From Oscheius onirici (Eukaryota > Nematoda > Chromadorea > Rhabditida > Rhabditidae): 64,000 bases of DNA. Position 1 is the first letter of the stretch, and each line of letters begins with the position of its first letter. The stretch covers positions 9,162,501-9,226,500 of the forward strand of contig OW051470.1 in assembly GCA_932521025.1 (NCBI GenBank), given 5' to 3'. A program made the position numbers and the translations under genes. The notes below the pieces were generated by a model. It had not been told where the DNA came from. It made no database searches and worked only from the letters and a program-made list of their open reading frames with translations. Positions 31,801 through 43,900 of the stretch are shown piece by piece.

Positions 31801-33174
31801 ACGGCTCGTCCACCGGATCACTTTTCGTCTCCTCGTGCAAATCCAGAGAATTCGAACTCCTCTCAATGTCCTTACTAATGTCCAGACGCTTCAAAATGTG
31901 GTGGGTGAGCATTTCCCGATGGGCGTAGGTAAAAAACTTATGCTCTTCATGATAATTGACGAAAAGGTTAGCAAATTTCCGCTGGAAGGGAGCCGAAACG
32001 AGGTGTTCTGAATTGGGAGTACTGTAGCCTTGAGAAACGTACCCCGTTCTCTGGTAACAAAGAGCCAGGAGAGAATCTGACAGCAGGAGGGCTCGATGTT
32101 GTCGGAAGGGCACTGGAAATGACAGTAGTTGAGAGAGTGGGTTGCTGTAACGGACTCTCTGACTCTCTGTCTCTCTTTCTCTGACTGTCTCTCTAATCAG
32201 TAAACGGTAGTCAAGAGTCAAAGAACATCTACAATTGAGGGAGAGCAGAGAACAGGCAAGAGTCTGGAAAGTTCGATCTGCTCGAGGGAGTCCTAACTAT
32301 GGATGAAAGTACAGTACGACTGAACCTAAGGTGTGGGGGTGGAATTCAGTTCAGTTGGACTCTCATAAAGTAAAGAGTCAAGACACCAAGAGTTACAGTA
32401 AGCCTGTGAATCTGAACTGTCTTTGACGGGTCAGGAGAATTCTCATCTGGAAAGAACTGCTGGAAAGGTCAGGATCGGGAATAGTCAGGTTTCTGAATCT
32501 GTCAATCTTAACTGTCGGGAAAAGTGTCGAGTGTTAAAAAAGAGACAAGCTACAGTATCCTACAGTAAACCAGAACTGTCAAGATTCCATAAGAGTGAGT
32601 CACGGTACAGTGGTGGTCAATAACTCTAGATAGAAGACAGGAGAGAATCAGGTTAGAAAAGGACCTGTACTAAACAGATCAGATAACAAAGGAACTGGAA
32701 TTTTCAATCTACGCACTGGTTAGAGTTTTTCAAGATTGAAAATCAGAGAGCAAAATGCACGTCACTGGACTACATATAAGAGAGTGAGAGTCATCTGAAC
32801 TGGGTGTAAGAAAGTGAAAGGAAAAGTTACTGTAAAAAGCTATGATCCCTGTCTCTCTGTCCCTCTCAGTCACTCTCCCCTTACATTCTTGAGCGGAAAT
32901 GCCAGCTGCAACTTTTCAGCTTCTCGACAGAGACGATGAAATGGTGATGAGATGAGTGTAAAACAGATTGGTCCCACAGTGTCATTGTGAACCAGTAGAC
33001 CTTCTCTCCTAATCGCCTAAAATGTCAATTGTAAAAAAACCGAATGGGGATTACCTTCTCAAAGAGCGACCTATAGATTTGCTGGGAGAGATTATCTCTT
33101 CTGGAGACTAGGACATAGTCAACGCTGATTCGGAAAGGATAATAGGGATAGTCGAGTTTGGCACCGAACAGCAT
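19103..33174 (-). CDS. Anoctamin / TMEM16 family channel or scramblase
   Basis: Seventeen exons join in phase: 33174-33055, 33016-32885, 32112-32043, 32007-31617, 31048-30899, 30859-30794, 30751-30684, 30352-30147, 30105-30053, 30013-29953, 29112-28998, 28962-28798, 28645-28543, 28502-28322, 20322-20130, 20093-20008 and 19273-19103 (776 residues). The dimerisation region contains SAPFQRKFANLF and FFTYAHREM. The first membrane helix follows IRDYYGEQIAFYFAWQG. ENHRTHSEHDNALVIKLFTF and LVNNYTSLFYVAFIR mark TM5-TM6. WEFNEKIILFG and LADLRIDAKR mark TM7-TM8 and keep the acidic residues that bind Ca2+ in the family (Glu, Glu, Asp, Asp). IIDKGDVPRQL closes the protein. Exons 14 and 15 are separated by an 8.0-kb intron carrying U2 genes and a retrotransposon. 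The N-terminal start is uncertain, since this frame stays open upstream to about 33,249. Confidence 0.9.
19789..19816. repeat. (TA)n microsatellite
   Basis: An uninterrupted TA run of about 14 units lies in the anoctamin intron between its last two exons. Confidence 0.9.
20767..21137 (-). mobile_element. Reverse transcriptase N-terminal fragment, non-LTR type
   Basis: The minus-strand reading frame ending at 20940 contains DRPISLMLMIYKVYRSM followed by RLRNVHEMIKNEQRGFTSRQ. This is the spacing of reverse transcriptase motifs 1 and 2 in non-LTR retrotransposons (RPISL, then the QxGF block). It has no start, no catalytic YxDD, and a further frame below 20,958 looks like its decayed continuation. 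It lies in the same orientation just downstream of the endonuclease end of the next element, where these motifs should not be. The neighbour lacks the same motifs, so this may be a second truncated copy or a rearranged piece. Confidence 0.65.
21109..23429 (-). mobile_element. Decayed R2/NeSL-type non-LTR retrotransposon
   Basis: In 5' to 3' order on the minus strand: a basic 143-residue leader frame (23280-22849); a partial zinc finger (CPIEGC) joined to the C-terminal end of a reverse transcriptase (LDALDDNASKLNLIFKPKKC); a thumb/linker region (PKGGLGIGNTKN); a CCHC knuckle C-x2-C-x8-H-x4-C near 21,550-21,610; and a restriction-like endonuclease with RPDLVL then IIVDIACPFK, ending at 21109. 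That order is diagnostic of the R2/NeSL/CRE-type class with a C-terminal REL domain. The catalytic palm of the reverse transcriptase is deleted. There is an in-frame stop at 22056 and frameshifts near 22,550 and 21,640, so it is dead. NeSL-1 elements of nematodes are known to insert in SL1 genes; this one abuts U2 sequence. It lies inside the large anoctamin intron. Confidence 0.85.
23430..23449 (-). pseudogene. U2 snRNA 5' end fragment, first 20 nt
   Basis: The minus strand reads ATCGCTTCTCGGCCTTATGG, identical to nucleotides 1-20 of the two intact U2 genes here, and is followed directly by the 5' end of the retrotransposon. The next bases (TAAG) still match U2 after loss of one C. The sequence upstream of the fragment is not the U2 promoter but resembles the 3' flank of another U2 unit. 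Confidence 0.85.
23772..23843 (-). pseudogene. Degenerate third U2 snRNA, 3' end only
   Basis: GGGCCGGTCCC at the left and CTGGTCTCAAAA at the right align with the 3' part of the intact U2 genes (stem-loop IV through the Sm site), with many changes between. The region below it (about 23,450-23,520) aligns with the 3' flank of the U2 gene at 24.7 kb, including TCTATAGTTTT. The 5' half of this copy is not recognisable. Confidence 0.7.
24440..24461 (+). pseudogene. SL1-like leader with splice donor
   Basis: Nineteen of 22 bases match the SL1 leader, including an unbroken TTACCCAAGTTTGAG, and a GT donor (GTAAAG) follows at the correct position. It is on the plus strand, opposite to everything else in this intron. 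I see no convincing Sm site or terminal hairpin downstream, and the -49 to -67 promoter motif is absent. It is best read as a remnant or a variant leader. Confidence 0.55.
24739..24921 (-). ncRNA. U2: U2 snRNA gene, copy A
   Basis: The minus strand begins ATCGCTTCTCGGCCTTATGG and continues with the branch-point recognition region GTGTAGTA. It has an Sm site (GATTTTTGA) and the 3' stem-loops ending GGGACCGGCCC, a structure very like nematode U2. Length is about 183 nt. U2 pairs with the intron branch site in the major spliceosome and is also needed for SL trans-splicing. A PSE-like motif lies at -49 to -67. Downstream, AAACTATAGAC about 70 nt after the 3' end is shared by both copies and may be a 3' processing signal. 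The gene lies on the same strand as, and inside an intron of, the anoctamin gene. Confidence 0.95.
24970..24988 (-). promoter_or_regulatory. Candidate PSE of U2 copy A
   Basis: The plus strand reads GGAACGGTCGTGAGCGGGG, 49-67 bases upstream of the U2 5' end. It shares the pattern GG(A/T)ACGG...G....CG(G/A)G with the element at the same distance from both SL1 genes. Confidence 0.65.
25764..26016. mobile_element. hAT-like MITE, TACTTGGGC family, copy 1
   Basis: The 253-bp element begins TATACTTGGGCA and ends GCCCAAGTATA. Its interior is full of CTCGAGCC/GACTCGAC motifs around an AT-rich core that is shared with the copy at 48.5 kb. It is inserted within a small palindromic repeat, since TGCAATGTTGTAGA on the left and TTTTTGTAGAACAT on the right match the arms of the repeats at 30.5 and 31.5 kb. 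No target duplication is clear at this copy. Confidence 0.75.
26150..26225 (+). pseudogene. tRNA-like sequence
   Basis: An A-box-like CGTGGCTGAGGGG is followed about 40 nt later by a perfect B box, GGGTTCGATTCC. The acceptor stem does not pair, so this is a tRNA remnant or the head of a tRNA-derived SINE rather than a working tRNA. Confidence 0.5.
26419..26727 (-). pseudogene. Protein kinase C-lobe fragment
   Basis: About 100 codons encode the end of a kinase domain: LEYSHKTDIYSFAAFISEIY (subdomain IX), then KKAVLAGQPPNI and KEPKKRPTMEEIIAML (subdomain XI with its conserved Arg), then a stop. Catalytic subdomains I-VIII are absent. The reading frame breaks off at 26,727, exactly where the duplicated U2 3' flank begins, so the fragment was probably cut by the recombination that built the U2 array. 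It resembles the TK/TKL-type kinases expanded in nematodes. There is no intron within it. Confidence 0.75.
26821..27003 (-). ncRNA. U2: U2 snRNA gene, copy B
   Basis: Its sequence is identical to copy A over all 183 nt, while flanking DNA has diverged. That pattern points to purifying selection or gene conversion on the RNA itself. It has the same branch-site recognition sequence, Sm site and PSE-like motif as copy A. Confidence 0.95.
27052..27070 (-). promoter_or_regulatory. Candidate PSE of U2 copy B
   Basis: Identical to the copy A element and at the same -49 to -67 position. Confidence 0.65.
29499..29700. mobile_element. Inverted-repeat MITE in anoctamin intron
   Basis: Arms of about 60 bp are inverted: GCAACAGTAACCAAAAAATA and GAGAACCACAAACCCC on the left reappear as GGGGTTTGTGGTTCTC and GGGTTACTGTCGC on the right. 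The centre of about 85 bp is non-coding. It lies in the 840-bp intron between anoctamin exons 10 and 11, within GACAGAG-rich simple sequence. Confidence 0.75.
30560..30617. repeat. Small palindromic repeat, copy 1
   Basis: TTATGTTCTGCAAAGTTGTAG and its inverted partner TCTACAACTTTATAGAACAT form a hairpin of about 20 bp. A second copy lies at 31,468-31,560, and a third, split by a hAT-like MITE, at 25.75/26.03 kb. Confidence 0.75.
31468..31560. repeat. Small palindromic repeat, copy 2
   Basis: TTTTTCAGCATTTTCATGTT is followed by CTGCAAAGTTGTAG and mirrored by CTACAATTTTATAGAACATG and AAAATGCTGAAAAA, giving a hairpin of about 37 bp. It belongs to the same family as the copy at 30.56 kb and sits in the next anoctamin intron. 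Confidence 0.8.
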
Positions 33175-33994
33175 TGTGATTAACACTGACCCCCGTTGCC
33201 GGGGAGACTCTCGGCTCTTGATTGTGAAAGGGAGATAGTCGTCATTCAATCAGAGGTGTTTTTGTGAGAGGGACAGAGAGTCAAAGAGTCAGAGGGACAG
33301 AGTCTGAGAGACTAATGGACAGAGACAGAGGGACAGAGGGACAAAGAGTCAAAGGGAAAGAGGGACAGAGCGTTTCCGAGAGTTGGACAGAGAAAGTTAG
33401 TACTTTCTAGTTCAGAGGCAGTTCCCTAGCAGCAATAGTTTCCAGTAGCTCTTCCTCCAGTCCTCTTGTAGTCAACGTGCCCAGTGCCTTGTTTCTTGTA
33501 GAACGGTTTTTATTAATTAGGCAACTTTTAGAAGAGAGTTCAAAACTTTCCAAACTTTTAAAAAAACTGTAACTTTCAAGAAACTTTTCAGAAGCTTTAT
33601 GTAATCCGAAGGAGTTTTTGAATTTTGGACACTTGCTACCACGACAGACGTCAGAGGATGTCTACCAAGCCGGCTGCCTGGAATTACCCAGGCGCTCGAC
33701 AGTGCGACGACTACTACTTCTCCTACGAGCCGGGGAAAGGGCAGGGTCTCTTTCTGGTCGAGTCAAGACGAACCTGAAGTCTTCTGGAAACAGTCCGAGG
33801 TCTGAAGGACTTCCCGTCGTCGCTTCATCTCTTCAATGGATCTCATCTTCAGGAGCTGATCTTCTTCTATCAGACGGATCTCGGGATGACTGCTGTGTTT
33901 CAGGTAGGACTACTGTGAAAGGGGGCAACACGGTTTGGAAAAGACAGAGACAGACATATACTGTAATATTTACTTTCTAACAACAAAAAAACAA

Positions 33995-37571
<3,577 letters not shown>

Positions 37572-37798
37572 GGCGGTCAGAGGTGAATGAGTCCCGAGAC
37601 TGCGCCACCATAATTGCGCCCCGCCTAAGGAGAAGGCCACACGCGGACCTCTCTTTGCCTCGCACCGGCCGACGGTCAACTCTCGAACCCATAAAATCAC
37701 GTCTTTCATTGTAACCGCTCTCTGTCCTCTGTCCCTCTGACTCTCTGTACTTCTGTCTATCTGCCCATCAATCTCACAAAATCATGGCTCCATATTTA

Positions 37799-40250
37799 TT
37801 ATCGTTGCTTTTTGATTCTTCTCTGAGCGTCGTCTATAACCTCCCGGAGCCCTTCTGGATCCAGCTCGTCCATCAGAACTGACACTGCTGACAGGATTTT
37901 TGCCAGTCTGTTCTGCTGAAAAAAAAATTAAATTTATGTAAAAGTGTATTAAAATACTCTGTGCGGACTTGTTGAAGGCTGTCGATGGCTTACTCGTCTC
38001 CTGGGAGCTGAGGCTGACCGGGGGAAGACGGCTCGTGGCCGCTCCTCATACATACTCGTACACATTCTCGAAGAGATTCCGTCCATTGAACAGGGTCGAA
38101 TCTCGTCCTCGAGGCTGAAAAAGATCAAAATCGCTCAATTCGGAGGACAAAAAAGAAGTCTCTCTGCTTCAAAAGAGTGATAGGACCAAAAAGAATCGGG
38201 TGCACTCAAAACTGCAAAAAAGCGCGCCACCAGAATTTCTCATTTGTTCTGACTACACCCTCTGCCCTGGAGATTAATTTTATCGTCTTTTTCGCATTGG
38301 GAGCTTCAAAATGAGACCGAACATACTTTGACAGTGATTTATTTCAAGCCTTGGCAAAATTAGGTGCTGTGATATTTGACGCGTCGCAGCGATTTCCAGA
38401 TTTCTCTGACGAAGCGCTCTGCCCTCCAAAGTTGTCTCATCGTCTTTTTTTTACCAAAAGAGCTTCAAAGTGACGTCAGGACGCTTGAAAATTTTCAGAA
38501 ATTTGGAATCTGATATTTGCTCGAAAAGACACAACTCTTGACAGACCACGTTTTGAGTCCAAAACTTGCTTCTTTACATGCTCAACTAGCTCAAAAAGAC
38601 AAAAAAACTCCATCAAAACCAACCTAAAATCTCCCCAATCATCTTCCGGAACCGTCGTGAAAGATCGGGAAGGAATTACTGGCTCCTCATCGGAAGCGTC
38701 GACAAATGAGGCAATTTGAGGCTGCATCACAGTGTCAACTATTGCTCCTCTTCCGACTGAAAACTGTCGCTGTTACTGTCGTTGTCAGTCTTACCGTATA
38801 ATGACCGTGTCATCAGATCATTCTGTATCGTGTGAGCGGAACTTCTGGAACTTCTTGTGGAGTAGAATGAGGCGTGCATGTCGATTTCTGGTAGAGAGTC
38901 TTCTGGTTCAAGATGGTCGTCTTGGGTTACTGCTGAAAGTTCAGAGACTGTTACTATGTCTCTGTCAGTCTGTCAGTCTCTCTGTCTGTCAACCAACCTT
39001 TATCATCCAGCTTCGTCAACTGTGGCAACATCTTCACAACCTTGAATCTGTACTCTCCAACGGCAGTACAGGGATTCTCGTCGATCCAGAGGACTCGTAG
39101 ACTGGAAATCTCCTGAAGAGATGCATGTGCTTGATTAATTGTCACTGTCCCTGTCAGAGAAAAGACTACAAATTTGTGAGAGAATGTGGTTACCCTCTCT
39201 ATTGGGTCCAAATGAGGGAAGCTGTGTGTCATTATACGAGTGTTTTCAAGGGCGGCCAGTTCCAAGATTAATGACCAGAGGGAGGAGGACGAAGAAACAA
39301 AGTCAATGGAAGAACTGGACTAAAGAATGATCTTCAACGGAAAGGCTTTCTTCTTGGAACGCCAAGACTATCCGTCAGCCTCACAAAAGTGTGATCTGGG
39401 TTGTTATGACTTTGCAAAAACAGAGCTGCGTTCTTTTAGGTCAACTTATAGATCTCGAACTGTCTAGTTAACAAACTCATGGAATCTGACTCTCGACTTC
39501 TGGCAGAGTTTTAACAGTCTGTCTTTCTACAGTACCCTCTCACTCAGTTTCCAGACAAATTCTCAAGACTCTGTCCTTCCTACTGACAACCTAGAACGTA
39601 AACATTGGATACTCAGCCAAAGAAACCCAGTTTAGAAGTTGAATTCCCTGAGTATCTGGGCCTCTGTATAGAATGTTGTAGCACACGAGAAAAGTCTCAA
39701 ACTGGTAAAAATACGGCTACGGTATTGCTCTTTTTTCTGAACAGACGCATTACCCAAAAATGAGCCACCGTCACCGCCAAAAATTCCCGTACCGTCTCGT
39801 CACCTCTTACGAGTAACTACCCAGCAGTCGGCATATTTCTTGTTTTCTTTGAGCCGAGATGCTGCCATTTTGGAAAGCAAATTAATGTTTTTTTCTTCAA
39901 ATGCTGGGTAATAAAACAGCATTTTTTTTTTTGGATTTGCTGCAGAAAAAAAACTGACCTTCAAATGTTCCAGCTCCTCCAATCTCTCAATTTCATTTTT
40001 CCTCAAATACAGTTCCCTCAATTTTGTGCAGTTTCTCAGTGCTTCCAGGCCCTGTACCCTATTGACGCTCAATGATAGCACTTCAATATTAGTCATTCTT
40101 GAACAAATTTCAATGTCATCGATGTCGCAGCCCCTAAAAAGTCAAATTTTTAAGGGAGAAGGTGCATAAAAACCACAGATTTAGCTTCTTGACAGCTTCT
40201 ACAGTACACTTTGTACGGAGATAGACGATGGCTTCGGTGAGACGGACCAT
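37799..40250 (-). CDS. CFAP410: CFAP410 (C21orf2) ciliary leucine-rich repeat protein
   Basis: Seven exons join in phase: 40250-40174, 40133-39959, 39112-38998, 38932-38795, 38756-38624, 38114-37994 and 37915-37799 (291 residues). Leucine-rich repeats fill about residues 20-100 (NIEVLSLSVNRV, LRELYLRKNEIERL, LRVLWIDENPC). An LRR cap follows (YRFKVVKMLPQLTKLDDKAV). After a variable acidic linker comes a conserved C-terminal helix (LAKILSAVSVLMDELDPEGL), the oligomerising helix of this family. CFAP410 works with NEK1 at the ciliary base in vertebrates; in a nematode the likely site is ciliated sensory neurons (inference). An AATAAA overlaps the stop codon. The stop is only 228 bp from the cuticlin start on the same strand. 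Confidence 0.93.
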
Positions 40251-40974
40251 TTTTGAGGAAGAGAGCAGAAGAGAGAGAGGATGTGCCTTTTGAAATCAAT
40301 AGGACCCGCCTCCCCTCCGGAGGCCCCAAATGCTTTCTTTTCAACACCCAGTTCGGGAGAGAGAAATTGGGACTAGGGGGAAATTGAATAAACGAGTAGT
40401 GTAGTAGGCTAATCATCCAGAACAATGAAGAGACACTCAGGATTAATTTTAGGATAAGAGCGGGTTACTGTGTCGTTTAGATTAGCAGTTTCTACGGTTA
40501 TACGTCTGAGTAAATTTTAGGATAAGATCGGGTTACTGTACCCTTCTGACTATGTAATATAGGGTGAGATACGGTAGTTTTGGCGGTTATCCTAAAGTCG
40601 CGGTAAATTTTAGGACAAGGGCGGGCTGCTGTAACTTTAGCTTTGCAGGTTACTGTAATGTGTATTGTGGTTATCAACCTGGGCAAAGTTTTAGGATAAC
40701 GGCGGATTACTGTAACTGAATACCTGGAGGATATTGAGCAGGTTACTGTATTGTCTCGACAATTTCCTAAAATTTAACTGAACCGAAAGCGCTATTCCTA
40801 AAATTGGTTCAAACTATTCGTAGAATACGAGGGTTACTGTAGATTCCTTCCTAGAAACTAGGAAGGATTACTGTAGTTGATCCTAAAATTGGACCTTATC
40901 CTTTCGGGCCAAAAACTTTCACGATGGGTGAAACTGAATTTACTGGTAGAAATGAAAGTCTTTAATATTTTAAT
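40251..40974. other. Spacer rich in GGTTACTGTA motifs
   Basis: No gene is visible between DHX35 and CFAP410. The stretch contains at least eight copies of GGTTACTGTA, GGATTACTGTA or CGGGTTACTGT, often next to TAGGATAAG and TTCCTAAAATT. These look like an interspersed short repeat typical of some rhabditid genomes. Confidence 0.6.
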
Positions 40975-43900
40975 CTACTCTTGTCCACGACGTCTTTTGG
41001 CGGCAATTTCGCTGTCGGTTCCGTACTCGTAGTAGTGAGGAGCCAGTTCGTACAGCCATTCCGGCTCGATTACGGTAATGTCGCGAATCGAGTCCTGCAT
41101 CACTTCCGAGAAGATTACCCTGAAAAATGGCTTTTTAGGGCAAAGTACAGTAATCTTACCATTTCGGATAGTCCTTGCGGAACATGATGACGGATCCTTT
41201 GTAGACACTGAAGGCGAACTCTTCTCTCACAGTTATGTACTTTCCGGTATGATCGAAGCGGGCTGCTTGGGAGAAGAAGCCTCGCACTAGGCATTTTTGT
41301 AGCGTTTTTGTCGAGCCTGAAAATGATTTTATTTACCACTACAAACAAAAAACGTCAAACACATTTTTTGACCAACTAATTTGAAAAAATTGCTTGCCAA
41401 ATTACTATCAGAAACTTTTCTACTATGCTTGCCAAATTCCATGTTTCGAGTTAATTTTTACGCAAAAATACGTACTTTTTGTACGCAAATCCGTACTTCG
41501 GAGTGCACACCAACTCGGTTAACATGAACGCTGCGTATCAGCAAGTAGTCTATTTCGATACGCAGACGCTGTATTAGTTACACGAGTTGGTGCACAGTCA
41601 AAATGGCGAATACCGAGTTACTGTAGAACATCTCTGGTTTATAATAGCGCGAATAGCTTCATTGCAGGAGAAATAAGAAGCTCAGTCTAATTTCTACCGT
41701 ATTTTTTGCTAGCAAAAAGTAGACAATGCGAAAATTTAGCAAAAGATACTAGATAAAAAATTAATTTCAAATATTGCTTTGCAAAATGCAGTGGAGCTTT
41801 TGAATCAATTTCACAGCTGAAAATGGTCACGAAAAACATCGAATTTGAGGAGGAACAGCCAGGAAAAGGTAGAAAAATAGCTCACCAATCTCTCCCCTAA
41901 TCGACGTGACAGGAATGTTGAATCGCTTGAGAAGACGCTTCAGCTGTGTCCTTACATTTTCTGCCCTCATCAGACCACGATAGTTGACGAAATGGTCTTC
42001 GCACCACTTTTTGCTCCTTCCGCATTCCATGAACATGGTCAACACGTTCAAATAGGTCAGATGGTCTCCTTCCTCGGCCGAGAAGCGTCTCCTCATAATT
42101 TCCTAAAAATTTTATATTTTTAAGCCAAAAACGGGTCTAATTTACAGCTCTCTGTCGCTGCCGGAAGGGTATAATAAAGACGTCCTGAATCTGCATCATG
42201 GCCACAATTGAGAGCATTTCATCGCTGCAGCCGTGTTCTGCTATAAAAATTTTTCGCGTTTGCACCTTCTGATGTAAAAAGCTCACCTGCTTCCAGCAGA
42301 CATTTACAATGCATTGGTGTTAGGGGGAACTCGGCCATGCGCTGGCCGACGGGGTCTGTGAGGTGGCCACTGAAAAATGGTGTTATTTGAAGAAAAAGAA
42401 GGCTTTTTGTAAAACAGGGGCTTTAAAAATGCAGAACTTACGCTTCGTCGAGAGCTCCTAAGGCGTAGAGAAGATCCAGAGCGCCGATGACTGACCAGGA
42501 TGGTGGTCTCTGTAACATAGCGAATTTAGTCTTTCCTCTTCTTTCAAGCATCTAATATATTTTTAGGATAAGCGCAGGTTACTGTAGCTTTTAGCAGATT
42601 TTGATGTCCATACGGAAAAAAGACGGATGTTTCCGTCAGCACATATGACTACAGGCTCGACAGTTAGACAGCCATCTAGCTTGAAAAAGCCACAGACTAG
42701 ACAGGTAGACAGCTCAGCTACAATGATCAAAATGGGCCTATTTTATTCATTTTTCTGAAACAAACTAAACGGGGGAGAAAACTAGAGAAGAAAGGTAAAT
42801 TTAAATATGAGGATTAGGGTAGCTCGAACGTGGGAAAATGTCCAGCTTTTTGTGGCAGTCTGAAGTCTGAAGAAGGGAAAACGAACCGAAAGATAGTGAA
42901 ACTTGTGAATGTTGTTAATTCCGAGCGCCTTGAGCTGTAGAATGACTGGGGCCAAATGACAGCGTTGAATCTCCGGCACAGTTCCTGGCATCAGTATTTC
43001 GTATTGGGATACTGTAAACATAGAAAATTAAGCTCTTCCTTCCGGCAAGACCAATTTATGGCAAAAGTGCGGAAAAAACGTACTCGGATATAGTCTATAG
43101 GCCTTCCCGGGTCGAATTCTTCCAGCTCTTCCTGACCGTTGTTCTGCCGACGCCTGTGAGATTGGGACTCTCATCAGCGACTCCACGCCGTGTTCTCGAT
43201 TCAGAGCGCGCAGTTTTACGAATCCAGAGTCGACAACTGAAAAAAACCCAGATAATTTGGGGATTACTGTAACTTTTGACATAGAATATAGCAACTCTAC
43301 AGATGAGGAAACAGACTAGATAGTTAGACAGCTTGAAAAGACCACAGACTAGACGGTTTAACAGCTTTAGGCAGTCACTGTCTAGACAGTTACACAGATT
43401 GAAAGAGCCTCTGACTCAACAGGTAGACAGCTTGAAAGATCTACAGACTCGACAGTTACACATCTTTAAAAAAAAACTGCTTAAAATCTTACTGTAAGCA
43501 ATTCCCGGGATCGTAATCGAAGCCTCGGCAATATTTGTCGCTACGACGACTTTTCTAGTCCCATGTGGCGTCGAATCGAAGGCTTTCATCTAAATACGGT
43601 TTTTTGGCACAAAAAAAATCTCAAAAAACCTGTTCTTTCGGAGGAAGAGCTCCATAGCATGGGACTATCCATAGCCGGTCGACATTTTTCAAGGCTTGTG
43701 AGCCGTCTTTTAGCTTTTCACACACCTAAAAATGTGCTATTTTTGTGCCAAAAATTAGGATAACCTCTTCAACTTCGTCTTGTCCTGAGAGAAAGACGAG
43801 AATATCGCCGGGATGCTCATTTTTATGAATGTTCAGAACGCAGTCGACTGCAGCTTGGGTGTAATTTGGAACTGATCTGAAAAAGGAATATTTTGTGAGG